Assembly: GCF_000189635.1 (NCBI RefSeq) | Contig: NW_002476157.1 | Location: 434,001 to 498,000 of the forward strand | Direction of reading: 5' to 3' | Source: Tetrahymena thermophila SB210 | Taxonomy: Eukaryota; Ciliophora; Oligohymenophorea; Hymenostomatida; Tetrahymenidae | Length of the DNA stretch: 64,000 bases | Shown here: piece after piece, positions 23,261 through 36,500 of the stretch | Numbering within the stretch: position 1 is the stretch's first letter | How the letters are laid out: each line of letters opens with the position of its first letter | Notes under the pieces: generated by a model | What the model was told of the DNA's origin: nothing | Databases searched by the model: none | What the model saw: only the letters and a program-made list of their open reading frames with translations | Program-made: the position numbers and the translations under genes

Positions 23261-25437
23261 TTTTTTAAATAGTTAAAACAATAATTTGCTTATAATACTC
23301 AATGAATAGATTTAATTACTTATATCCTTTAATTAAATTTTTATATCAGAATTACTATTTATTTTACAGATATTTCTGATTAATCTTTACGCTCAATCAC
23401 CTTTATAAATTCAATCTAATATAATTTATAATTTGATGGTATATTAATAATTACCAATTAAATTCTAGTAAAAATAAATTAAAAAGAAGATAGAAGTATT
23501 TCGAATATGAAGCTTATATTCTCCTATAAATATTTAACATAAATAACATATGTATCTATTAAATTAATGTGCATTTAACTTTTATTTATTGATTTTATTT
23601 TAATTAAATAAAAATTTCCGATAAAATATTCATAATTGCTAAAATTTGTAAAAGAATAAGACAAAAGGTTAAAAAAGTTAAGAAAATATCTAAAGATATG
23701 TAGGTATTTCATAAAAATTTATCAAATACAATATTTAAAGTAAGTAAAATTATATTTTAATTAAAAATTATTTATTTATTTATGAAATTGTGATATTAAA
23801 ATAAAATAATAAAAACTATTATAAAAATTGTATGATTATTAAAGAAATTGTATTTTGTATTTAATTAAAAACTATTGTATATATAAAACTGTATAAGATT
23901 AATTTTTTAATTAGAAACTTGTATTAAAATTGAAAAAATTATTTATTTTATTTTTTCTAATAATCAAACAAAAATTTTTTAAATTAATATTGAATATATT
24001 TTTATATAAAGATAAAAATTATGCATTTTTGTTTTTTGAATACAAAATTCAAAACCTTATAAAGAAAACTTATGTTTCTATGAATAAATTTAAGTTAAAT
24101 ATATTTCTCAAGATAATTAAAAGTGTTAATAATAAAATTTTAGATTTAAATAATTAAAATAGTATATTTAATCTTTTTAATATCAAGTATCTTTGCTTAT
24201 ATTTATTTTATGTTTATTTTCAATTTGAAGTATTTAAAAATTAAATTAATTCTAATTTATTTTAATAATTTGGGTTTATATTTTTAAAAGATTCAATTAA
24301 TTTAAATTATTTTTCTAAAAAGAATTAATTTATTTACGTTATTTTTAGTAAAAAAAATCATTAATTTGTTAATTTAAGCAATAAAATATCAACTTCTTTC
24401 CGATAGAAATATAAAATTTTTTAATTTTTTATATTTTTTAAAATAATGAATTTGATAAAAAAAGTTTATTTAATTTACAAAAATATAATTTCAGTTTTAC
24501 ATTTATTAACAGCTAAATAATAGCTGTCTAAATTAATTCATTTTATTCCTTTAATATAATTTTTTATAAAAACTTATTGATTATCTAAAAGAATTTTAAT
24601 TATTTTTAAAATTTAAATAAATGAATTGTTTAGAAAAATAGATTTTTTATGGATAATTTAACATATTTACCTAAAGTGATTTAAGTATCATTAAATTATA
24701 AAAAAAAATCTTAAACATACAATTAATTAAATAAATAAATCTATAATATGTTTTCTTATAATATAAATATTAATTTAGTAATTAGTTATACCAATAAAGA
24801 AAAATGTACATTAAATTAAATAAAAAAGATTTTTAGACTTATTATTCATAAATATCTATCATCTCTCATTAATTATAAAGTATATAGAATAGAAAATTTT
24901 TTATTCCATAAAAATTTACTTTAAATTACATATTAATTTTATTTTATTCAAAAAAAATGTACTAAGGAAATTTCATGAAAAATGAAAATTGAAGAATTCT
25001 CTATACTGATTGATTATTATGTCAGTCATTCAGTCAATATCTCTATTATTATGTATATGATCATTACAAATAATGAAATATAGCAAAGAGACACGAAGTG
25101 AATGAAAAGTTCTTATACAAATATTTATTTCTAATTATTTAACAAATATAAAAACAATAATTGTGAATAATCTAGGGATATGTCAATTATATTATTTAGC
25201 ATTAAAAAATGAATAGAAATACTATATTTCTTCGCAAAATTAAAGAAAATTTTAATTGAGATAATAAAGAAAGAATGTTTTGTCTTGCATTGTTATGTCA
25301 TAAGCCATTTTAGGGTGAGAAAGAATAATCGATAGAAAAATTAACAAAAAATAAAATAAATACAATTAATTAAATTAAAAGTCTTTACTTTGAAAGTTCA
25401 AAAGAAAAAAGTATATATAATAATATTAATATATAAA
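23261..25437. other. long AT-rich intergenic region
   Basis: About 2.2 kb between the divergent ATG16-like and SDHB genes. It is extremely AT-rich. A Lys/Ile/Phe/Leu-only frame at 23930-24157 looks like a by-product of composition. No gene or structured element is visible. Confidence 0.6.
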
Positions 25438-27292
25438 ATGTTGAGAACTATTTTTAAGACAAGATCGTTATTCAATGCTAGCGTTTCCAGATTCGGCAGT
25501 GGTTTCGATCGTATTGCTGAGTCCAACGATGCCACTTCTATTTGCTTAGAATCTATTTCAGGAACTATTAAGGGTCTCCAAAAGGCAAACTACGTTGTTG
25601 AACACAATCCCAATTTGACTTCTGAAGAAAAGAAGCATTTGAAATAATTCCTTGTTTATCGTTACAACCCTGCTGTACCTATTTATTCAACATTATTAAT
25701 TGCACTAAAAAGATGAATTTGATTGTTTGTTTCATCATCCCTCCCTTCCCCAAGCTCTCTCCCTTTTGTATTTATTGTACTTTATTCTTTCTCCAGCTAT
25801 AAGAAATATCTGAAAGAAAGAAAAAAGAGACAAAGAGTTATCAATAATAATTAGTAAGGAAATAAATAAATAAATACATACATACATAGATAATATTTGC
25901 AAAACCAATTCTTTATTAGCATAGCAAATCTTTTATGATTGTTTTCATTTCATACATGAAGTGAGAGTCTTTTAAGGGTTGAGGGATTTATGAAACAAAT
26001 CTTTCTTATAGATTAGCATTCAACAAAAAAGTATTTATAGCATAAAAATTTTTAAATTTAAAAAGGATCCCCATGATCAACCTAAATACGTTAGCTATTG
26101 GTGTGACATCAAGAAGTTCCCTCCCATGTTCTTGGATGCCATTCTTTACATTAAAAACGAATTAGATCCTACTCTCTCTATCAGAAGGTATTTATTTTAG
26201 CTTAAATGAGTGGAAAATAATTTTTATTACTTCGAAATCGGAAATATAATTCATATTTTTATTACTTTTATAAAGATCTTGCAGAGAAGGTATTTGCGGT
26301 TCTTGCGCTGTTAACTGCGATGGTTTACACACATTGGCTTGTATTTCTGGTTTCAACAGAGATTTATCCAAGCCCACTATCATCACTCCTTTGGGTCACA
26401 TGTTTATCTTGAAGGATCTCGTTGTTGATATGACCAATTTCTATGCTTAATATAAGATGATTGAACCTTACCTTAAGAGAAAGACTCCTAAGGTATATTT
26501 AATTTTCCATAATTCAATAGCATCAGCTTCAATAATAATTAATTAATAGATAAGATATTTTCTTTAATATATTTAAAAGATACATCTATTAGCAATAACA
26601 TAATAAATAAAAATAAAAATAATTCGTTTCTTAAAAATGAATCCAAAATTTTTATATAAAAATGCTTAAAAATTTTAAAATAACTTTTACTAACTTATTC
26701 AATCAAGATTGTTTTAAAATTTATTTTATAACTAACACAAAAATTATTTTTTTAAAACTAATTGTAATAATATTTTCAAACAAAAGCCTGATGCCAACAA
26801 GGAATACCCTCAATCTCCTGAACAAAGAGCTCTTTTGGATGGTTTATACGAATGTGTCCTTTGTGCTGCTTGTTCTACCTCTTGCCCCTCTTACTGGTGG
26901 CATCCTGATAGATATCTCGGTCCTGCCATTCTCTAATAAGTACTTATATTTATTTTTAATGCATTTTGGTTATTTGATAAATAAAAGTTGTTAACTAATT
27001 CATTAAATTATTTTTAAAAAAGGCTTATAGATGGATCGTTGATAGCAGAGATGAATACACCCAAGAAAGAATTGAAAGAATTGCTGAAGATGTCAGACTC
27101 GATGACTGTCAACAAATCGGTATGTGCTCTTTCACTTGTCCTAAAGGTAAAAATAGCATATTTATATTAATAAAAATTGTAAATTTATTTTTAAACATAA
27201 AAATAGGTTTAAATCCTCAACTTTCTCTTAAAAATTTAATGGATATGGTTAAGGATTTCAGATAAAAAAGAATCGAATAAGAAGTTCTCTGA
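25438..27292 (+). CDS. SDHB: succinate dehydrogenase iron-sulfur subunit (SDHB), complex II
   Basis: Six exons (25438-25674, 26066-26187, 26276-26492, 26787-26939, 27023-27146, 27207-27292) give 313 codons. The N-terminus ([19 protein letters not shown]) is a typical mitochondrial targeting peptide. About 50 extra residues precede the conserved core. The plant-type ferredoxin cluster ligands are in [14 protein letters not shown]...C; the [4Fe-4S] and [3Fe-4S] ligands are in [16 protein letters not shown] and [14 protein letters not shown]. It passes electrons from FADH2 in SDHA to ubiquinone in the inner mitochondrial membrane, in both the TCA cycle and the respiratory chain. Codons are more C-ending than in neighbours, as expected for a highly expressed gene. 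Intron 1 is unusually long (391 nt) with a C-rich tract. Confidence 0.97.
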
Positions 27293-28557
27293 GGAACTTT
27301 GGTTTGAAAGAAATGTTGGGTATATAATAAGACATCTAAAAATCAACCAAGAAGTTACTTAATATATAATAGTAAGTAAGAACTAACTTTTGATTGAAAA
27401 AATAAATAAAGTTATTATACAAACATACTAATTAATTTATGCTAAAATAAATAAATAAAATTACAGACCAAATAAATATCTTTAAATGTAAACTTGCTAT
27501 GCATGTAATCATTATTGTTAGTTTTAGTATGATAACTTTTCATTAAAAATTTCATTACAATCCTTCAAATTAAATTTATGTTTGTCAATTTTTTTAAAAA
27601 CTAATGAAATTATTAATCCTAAAACTATTAAATTCATTAAAGTTTTAATTTAAAATATTAAAATGGATGATTAAATGAATCAACGGTAAAAGGAAAATAG
27701 TCAACATAATTTTTTAAAACAACTTATTTTTTTAATAAAAATAGTTGTTTAAAAACTCTTAAAATTTTTTAATTTATTAATTTTTTGCTTTAATTTTAAT
27801 TAGATTTAAGATTCTAATTTGATTAAATAAAAAATATTTTAATAATAATTTTTGATATCTATATAAATATTAAGGGTATTAATTAATTAATATACTAATA
27901 AATATAAAATTTTTATTTTTAAGTTAAATAATTTAGTTATTATTTATTTAGTGAAGTCCATCAGAAATTTGATTAGAAATATAAAATAAATTTTAGTTAG
28001 ATTATAAAATTTTGAAAAAAAGAGAGAATGAGAGAGATAGATAGGTAGGTAGGTAGATATGGGAAGTATTAGAATTTGGTTAGTATTTTAGATGTCATTT
28101 TTCTTGAAGAAGATTTCATAAGTTCATTTATTCACTTAGGTCATTATTTAATTAGAGAGAAAGTTATTTAGTCAAACTGTGTTACTTTTTGTTGTTGAAT
28201 TCGAACTTTTCCTTTTTTATTAATCAACTAACATGGAGTTTGGTATTTAAAAATCGCAGTCTTCAGCTACTGAGGAGAGTGAGTTTTAATGTAAATCAAG
28301 TAAATCACACATTCTTCTCTTTGATATTTGATAGTAGTAAAATGGTATTTTTGTTGAATATGACAATCCGAACGAGTCTTTTCCTCTAAAATAATAATAA
28401 TTTTCCCATTGTTCAAAGCAATCGCTATATTTTTAAATAATCAAAAAATATTTAGATTTGCTATTTATTTAAAAAAAAATACCTTATTTTTTACTTCATG
28501 TCAGAGCACTAACTTAGTAGCTCATTTATTTTATTTACTATATCTAATTCATGCTAA
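27293..28557. other. AT-rich intergenic region with a GATA/GGTA microsatellite
   Basis: About 1.3 kb between convergent genes. A purine-rich microsatellite (gagagatagataggtaggtaggtagata) lies at about 28030-28058. The stretch 28413-28510 could hold a final coding exon of the next minus-strand gene. Otherwise nothing is visible. Confidence 0.55.
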
Positions 28558-31500
28558 TCACCTCGATTCCAGGCAAATAAATAAATTAAAATCAAAGTAT
28601 TCATGCAACATATATCTTTTATATTAAAAAAAATTTAAATTTAAAAAATTTAAAAGCAAAATAAATTTCTTATTACTATCTTGATTTAATTATTGATTGC
28701 ACATGGTTTTTATGATTAAAATGATCCATTAAACAAGGAATTTATTCAACCTTTCATAAGTCTAATATTCTTCAATAGGATACTTTATATTAAATAATAT
28801 TGGATTAATTAGGTTCTTTAAAATGAATTAATTAATTACAGAAATAGATTGAGTTTCCAATTTATTTTATGTAAGCCATAAAGATCTTAAAAAAACGTTT
28901 GAATCAATAATGTTAGATTCTAGTATTTGAATGAATTTATTTTCCTTGTTTTTAATTCTCAAGTATTGATAAAAATATCTTATATTGATCAAATTGTATT
29001 TTGTAAATTCTCCCATCAAATCCATTAATATTTATTCCTCAGGATCCTTTTTCTTTGTATTTTAATTTGTATTTTACTGATTTGATTCAGATTTTTCAAA
29101 TAACTTATCAGTGATTTAGTGTTATAAGCCGAAAAAGAGGATCATTATTTAATGATACTGATTGGAGCCTCTTAAAAATGTTTCAACACAAGAAGCAATC
29201 CAAAATTTCAATGTTAAATTATTACTTTTTTCCATCTCAGAATAAATAGATATTAATAAATTTATTGTTCCCTTATTTTTTATATTAATAAATAAATTTT
29301 GCGAGTAGTTAAGCTAAAGGATATTGTCCCATTAAATGTTTTAGGTTTATTCTTTAATATCTTATTCGCTATTATAATTTTTTATTAACTATGGAAAAAG
29401 ATTCCATTTTGCATATTCTCTCTCTTCAAATGAAATCATTCTATCCTGTTTTAATTACAAAAAAATAATTTTAAATTTAAAAATTATTAATTGAATATAA
29501 ATTCATTCATTTCTTTAATTTTCTTTTCAAATAGCTAAGATAAATTCTGTTAAAAATCTTTTGATTTTAACAGAGAATCAATATTGAAGATTTTAAATTA
29601 GAATTATTTATTACTTTGATTTGCTTATTCTGCTCATCGCTGTCACAAAAATTAATTATTGACCTGAGAAGTTAAATTCTTGATGTTTGCAAAAGATCGC
29701 TTCCACCTTAACCTTGAGGACTATTGCTCTAATATAAAAATTTTATATAAAAATTAAAAATTAACCTATTGATGGCATATAAATTTACATTTAAGTGTCT
29801 AAAAAATATATTAAAGAGAGGATTGAAAATTTGCTCAACAAAGCCCATCTTATTCAATTCATTTTATATTTCTTTTTTTCTCTTTCCTTGAAGGATATTA
29901 GAAAGAAGAAAAAGAATTTCAGTCTATTATTTTAATTAATCGATATGTAAGAATAGATTTTTATTAAATTAAATTTCGGTTTAAAATAAATTAGCTTTAT
30001 AGAAAGAAGAATATATAAAATAATAAAGTATAAATAAGTAATAGTAATAGTAATAGATACTAGATTGCATGATTTCAAACATAATTCTAATAGATAGTTT
30101 GAGGTAAAACACTACTAAGCTTTTAATAAAAAAAATTATTAAGATTTAGCACAGATTTTAAAAGATTAAAGTTGCTTTTAAATATTAAATTAATTTGTTT
30201 ATAAAAATAATACTTTCATTGTCTGATCTATCACAAATTTATTAAAAAGGAGTAACATCAAAGTTAGATAGCTGAATGACTTGTGATTAATCTAAATTAA
30301 AGATCGCTTCAGATAACTCTAGCCTGCTTTGACAGACAGATATATTTGATGTTATCTTAGTCAAAAAAAGGCAGATATCTATTGTTTTCAGGACAAAGTT
30401 GTTGATTGAGAGCAGAAGCTAATGATTATTTATGATTATACTCTCTTCATATTATGAAGGTTGCTTTTTGAAAGGATTTTTAACCTTTTTAACATCTAGA
30501 ACTAAAAGGGCCAGTACCTTCGTGAAGTGAGCCATCTATTTATAATCTGCATACTGAATAAACTCTCTTATGTCTTTGATGTTGATCAAATTAAAATAAA
30601 AATTTGATCCCTCTATAAAAAATTCCATCAAATCTATGCATAATTTTTATCTCCTTACTGAACATTTCTCTTGCTAATTTTTAAGGAAATAATTTAAAAA
30701 TTTATTGATTAATAATATGATAAAAATAATTATTTGCATATTTTGTATTTTTTTAACACTGTTTATTTATGTTAATTAATTATGCATCATAGACTTAAAA
30801 TTCTGGTAATAACTCCTGCTTACAGTTTATTTAAAGCTTTAAAACTTTTTCTTACCTTGAAAAGCCAGAAGACTTGGCTGAAAAGCAAGTTGAGATTGTT
30901 TATTCCATGTATAATTTTGGGTTGAATCAAAAAGATTATCTTTAGAGTTTTCAAAAGTATATTCATCGCCTCTTCTTCATGCCTTAGATCTGCATTATTC
31001 TTAGGTTTTAATACTGTCAACTACGATTCTGCGTAGTATATCATAGAAAACTAAATAAACATTTATATAAAACATTATTAATAAGCTCAAATGATGATAA
31101 AAAATTTATAAAATGATAATTATTTTGAGAAAATCTAAAATGGTAATTTTATTTTTTGAATAGGTAAATCTTTTACTATATTCATAGATTTGTAGACGAT
31201 CTATGTTAGCATTTAAAAAATAGTGTTGTTCATTTTGCTACGTAAGACTGTAATGAAGGTAAAGTTGTGATCGAAGTCACATATTTGAGTTAGATCGCTT
31301 TTGAAACATTCATATTTTAAGCTTTAGCTAGATTAAAATTTATCCAAAACCTCCATTAGCTTTTATAATTTTTCTTCTACTTCTTCCTCTTCATAATTTT
31401 TACAAGCCTATGCAATTAAAAACAACAAATAACTATCATATATTAGCAAAAACCCCAATTATAAAAGAGTTTTTTATTTCTATTAATTTGTATTTGTAAT

Positions 31501-31571
31501 ACTTTTTGCTGTTTGTCTAAGTCTTCGTTAAACATTTTGTCTCTAACTGTTGCTTTTTTCCTTGAAATCAT
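28558..31571 (-). CDS. TRPC4AP/TRUSS-like protein
   Basis: Minus-strand exons 31503-31571, 31177-31407, 30856-31050 and 29789-30673 all join in phase 0, followed by coding from 29728 down to TGA 28558-28560. One junction around 29420-29540 is unresolved: the frame before it meets TGA, and a long clean frame resumes at about 29450. Aligned by eye with what I remember of animal TRPC4AP, several blocks agree: QMAHFTKVLALLVLD (QQLANFCRILAVTISE), SRIQLLRSIINFCD (KIQFLRLLQSFSD), CVETFLRGSNQY (AVESFLRGTTSY), LMDLMGEFTKYN (FDLLGELMKFN) and ILESNIIDSNVFLRS (QINSSLVDSNMLVR). In animals TRPC4AP is a helical-repeat substrate receptor of CUL4-DDB1 ubiquitin ligase. The C-terminus may continue into an extra exon ending at 28413. 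Confidence 0.7.
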
Positions 31572-33502
31572 ATTTAGAGTATTTTTTATTATGCCACTAT
31601 AAATGAACCTAATTTTTGAGATAAATAATTTTTCAGTTTAATAGTTTAATGCTTAATTAATTAAGTGCTATTATTATTTTAATTTAAAAAATTTTGCAAT
31701 TAATTTTCAGGCTTATGTAGGGATATTATTTCAAGATTTTTGGCATATTTTAAATAAAATCTTGAATGATAACCATAACTTGTTTGATCTACTTTAATCT
31801 ATAACTAATTCTATTTAGCTAGCTGGCTCATGTTTTTGTTTGTAGCCTATCCTAATTTTCACAAAAACCTGTAAATGACTATTACAAAACTTTTTCAGCT
31901 AATCAATACTTTTAATTATTAAAAATCCTACTTTTAAATTTAATAAAAATAATTTTTAGTGTTTAAATAATTTATCTGGCTTAAATAAATTTATATTTTT
32001 TTTAAAATTCTATTTATTTAATTAATATAATAATTTTAGCTTGTCTAGTAAAAATTAACATTTTTACTTTAATATTTCATTATAGTAGCAGTTCAATTAT
32101 TGTTTTAAATTGTAAAATTATTTATTTAAAATCTTAATAAACTTTAATAAGAATATCTGAGCAATAAAATAATATTTTTTGTAAATTAATTTTTATTAAA
32201 TATGTGTTTTTGAGATAACTTATAATTTACATTAAAATAGTAGAAAAAAAAATTATTTTTTCAACTCTAATAAACTAAATCATCTGTAAAAATTCCAAAT
32301 TAAAATGAATTATCTTTATTATAATTTAATAATTTTATTTAAAAATATTTTTGGTAAAAATAATTTCAATTTAATTAAAATAGTTTGTTTGATGGCAAAT
32401 TAATATCAAAAATAAAATATTAATAAAATATTTTGATTTTAATTTATTTTCTAAATACCATAAAATATAAAATCGATAGTTCAAAAAAATATCTTTATTC
32501 TATATTAATAAATTCACAATATTTCAAATTTTATAAAAATACACTTTATCATAATGCAGCCTTCATATATAAACATTTACCGTATTAACTTAAAATATGT
32601 TTTTATATTATAATTTAATAGTAATTGATTACTTTTCTTTAAATTTTTTTAATAAAAGCATTTAGTTAAATAATTAAATACGAATTTTATATTAAAGAGA
32701 AAAATATTTTAAATAAAATGAGTAAATATTCTCAGTGAATTAATTTTTGAAAATAAATTTTAAAGTTAATAATCATTTGATATTTGATTTTTTTGTTTTG
32801 AATCTATTAAGATATCAATTTAAATGTTTTGATTTACTTTTTATTTGAAAATCTATTTCATTTAAAAATATGTAATTAATTTATAAGAGAAGATAGTTAT
32901 CTTTTAAATTTTTATTTTATTTTGATTTGATTTGAATCAATTAAAGAGCTAAAAAAATTAATATTTTAAAAATATATTTAAATTATAACATGTAGTTTTA
33001 GCTTGATTTTAGATTTAATTTGAGTTAATTCAAAAAATAATAAATTTTTTTGAAAAATTTTTAACCTAAATAAATGTTAAAACTTAATCCAGAATTAGAT
33101 GAAGAGAGTTGTTAGTCATAAATTCAAAAATGATTGAGGATTTAGTTAAATATTAATAATGTTAATTATAACCTAATTATTAGTATGTTCGTTCGTATTT
33201 TTGTATATATGTAAATATGTATACAAGTTGTTTTTGATTTCAAACGATTGCTTAATTATAAATCAATTAACAAAAGCAATATCTAATCAAATTTTTTAAA
33301 TTCAAATGTGAATAAGTAAATTTTTTTTCATAAAGTCTATTAATTAAAGAATATCACAAAGATAAACAAAATAATTTAATATTGCTAAATTTTAACTAAT
33401 TTCATTGGATAATTGTGTAATAATTGGGTTATCTTTTGTGAAAGTTCAATTAAAGCTTAAAATAACTTTGCAAAAATAATTTGATAAGTAAATTGCCTGC
33501 TT
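31572..33502. other. long AT-rich intergenic region between divergent genes
   Basis: About 1.9 kb. On the minus strand a Gln/Asn-rich open frame of about 90 codons starts near 31833 and ends at a TGA overlapping the ATG of the TRPC4AP-like gene. It could be a 5' leader ORF or an unmodelled exon, but I found no in-frame splice. The rest shows nothing. Confidence 0.45.
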
Positions 33503-36500
33503 ATGGCTCAAGTAATTGTAGCGAATGCCGTTAATTTGGCTATTATCATTGTTTTGATTGCATTATTAATCAAAATGTACGAAAAAGTGTCAAGGAGAAG
33601 TTAGATGAGAACAATTGATGCTTCTAATTCTATTCTAGAATAAATTAAAAATTATGTTATCGATTTGAAGCTTAAGAAAGGTAAATGTTTTAAAAATTTA
33701 GTTTATCAAGAATTGATTCTTTACTTATGATTTTGGCCATTATTTTTTGACAGTATAACTAGAATTAATTTATTTACTAAAAAGTTAATGAGTAGCAACA
33801 AGAGGCTACAGAACATTAGATCATGCAAAATGAGAGAAAAATGCTTCAACAGCCTGGAGTAAATCATAATTCTTTTTAAAAATATTAATAACTATTAATT
33901 ATTTATGATAGGTAAGAAAGAGCGCTGTCACCACAAGCTTTTCTCATGTTAATATGAACAATCCTACTAGAATGGAATCAAGATTAGAAAAAAACACTAT
34001 AGACTTAGAGGCTTAGCAAGAAAAATTAGAAACTCCTAAAAACAAAGGAACTTTAAGAAAATAAGATGATTTAGAAAAAGTTCCTGCTGAAATGAATAGC
34101 AAAATTAAGCAAGTTAACATCTAGACTCCTCCTCGTCCAACAGCAAGAAAAATTAATCATTAAAATTAAGCTAATAATAGTGAAACAATAACATCGTCTT
34201 AAGATGATTTTCTGACTAAAACCTTATTAAAATAACTATTTTATAGGTCAGTTAGATAGTATCATTCTTTAGGATCTATTCTGATGTATTTTTACTCTAT
34301 TAGAAAGTACAGGAATTTATTGGAAAAAGGAGAATAATTATTTTGTAGCAATCCTGCATATGATTTAGATATCATTTCTCACATATTTTAGTACATTTGC
34401 TATTTTGTTTATTCGATTTTTATAGCTGTATGTATATATCACAGTGACAGCACTATAGAAATCGGATTACCATTGATAATCATTTTGATTTTGACTATAA
34501 TATTACATATTTTTTTGCTTTATTTAGACTTGAAATTCTAAAAAAATCATGTAAAAGAACTTTAATCTTCAACTAAATAATAAGCTTGGGAGTCAATTGC
34601 AATTTAATAAGAAAAATAAGCTCAAGCTGTTATAAGTAACAGTAATAATTAAGAACAAATTGTAGATAAAAATAATAATCAACTTGCTTAACCTAAAAAG
34701 AATATTCCTCATCCTCCAGTTAAGAATCAACCTCTATCATCAAGAAGAGTAGAATAGAAAAGGCCAAATAGTGGAATTTCGACTTTCCCTATGTAATGTG
34801 AAAATGCGAATGTTGAAAATTAATAGGTGATAGGAGCTGAAGAAAGCTATAACAATAACAATGGTATATAATAGAGCTAGTTAGGTAATGCTAAAACTAT
34901 TGCAGGAAGCAGTTTTTAAAATTAAAATGGCCACAACAATCACGGTAGTGCATTAAATAGAGATAGTTCAAAAAGTAGTGGAGTGCATAGTATTAGCTAA
35001 AATGGTGTTCAAGGAGTTGAATCAAATAATTTAGTTATTCAATCTACAGAGCATTCAACATTTTTTGACGTTAAAGATGAAGTATAAATTGTTTTGTAAG
35101 ATAAATCAACCTCTCATAAGTTACATGGATGTATCCTCTTGTTTACTGTTCTTCTTGGTGGAATAGGTTCCTATTTACTATTCAATACAGAGGATATTAT
35201 TGGAGGTTATGTTTTACTTACTTGTTTCTTTGTTGCTTTAATCGATTTTGTGTTGCGCTATTTCATTTGTGGAGCTATTTCTGTTATTATATTGATGAAG
35301 TATAAATTAACAAAGAATATTGATTACGTTAGAGAAATTAACGAAGAAATAAATTGGGTGATGATTTAGATAAATCATTTAGAAAAGGAAAACATTACAC
35401 AATAACAAGAGGTTAATTTAAAATCCCCTGAAAAAATGTAAGCAGTAGTTGCACAAGTTAAAAGTCCTTCAAAATCAGTAAGAAAAATAATGGAATCTTT
35501 GAAAAAAATAGTTTCGCCATCTAAAAAAAGATATTAGAATTCTCCAATGAAAGAATGTGATATGCAACAAGACGAAATTTAATTTTTGCCTAACTATAAT
35601 AATGGGGATAATATTCCAATTAAGCATCTAATTTTTAACTAAGAAGGAAAAAATGCAGTTGAGTTTGATACTTAAACATAACATGACTATTCAATTAATA
35701 ATGTATCTGTTAATAATCCTATGATGTAATTTGAATTTTTAATTTATTTGAAATCATACTTACACTTTTTAAGCAAAGATTAATTTTTCCTCCCCATCAT
35801 ATTTACTTTAAATTTAAAAAGGTAAAGAATTTCTTTGATTAGAAAGGCTAACAATTAGAACAATTAGTCTCAGGAAAGCATTGATATCCATGAAGAAATA
35901 GCAATTAAAAAAGTCAATATTACTCCTGCAAGCCAAGCTAAAAATCACTATAGCAGCAAGAAGCCAGAACAGCAATTAGTTTAGGTGAAAGATTTTACAT
36001 TGGATTCGCATAGAAATAACCATATAAAAATATTGTCCGACAGAAATTAAAATTCGTTAAGATAAGAAAGTTCTAAAAACGGAGTAATAAATTTTGATGA
36101 TTCTGAAGATACCTACATTGATAGTATTAATTTGTAACCAGAACCATAAAAGGAAAAAAATGTAATTAAATTTGTTATTTTTTAATTATTTTTCTTAAAT
36201 TTTTAGTTGAATAATTTTCAGTTAGGAAAATATGAATCATATTTATTTACAAATTTTAATTAAAGAATAACAAGAAAAACAAAGGTAATTCAAGAAAGTC
36301 AAGCATTGGATAGATTGCACCACTTCCAAGTTAAATAATCTATAACAACAATGTAAACAATAGCTTAAACAACAATGGAGATGGGGAAATTCATTCAGGT
36401 AGTCTCTGCGGAAAGAAGAAATCTTAAAGATCAGCTCGCTCAAAAAAAGATTTTTAGACTTCAATTGACCATCAAAATAAAGTAATTAAATTTAGATAAA

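Noticed and set aside
23930-24157. 75-aa plus-strand frame rich in Lys, Ile, Phe and Leu
   Set aside because: Composition is what AT-only DNA gives by chance; the frame reads on past TAA in the ciliate code, and no motif or splice context supports it.
26662-26994. 110-aa plus-strand frame inside the SDHB locus
   Set aside because: It spans an intron and an SDHB exon in the wrong frame; the correct frame carries the iron-sulfur ligands.
28030-28060. GATA/GGTA repeat considered as a telomere-like or CRISPR-like array
   Set aside because: A short simple microsatellite; ciliate telomeres are C4A2/G4T2 and no spacers are present.
28189-28627. Two short plus-strand hydrophobic frames
   Set aside because: They lie opposite or next to the end of the TRPC4AP-like minus-strand gene and match no family; likely shadows.
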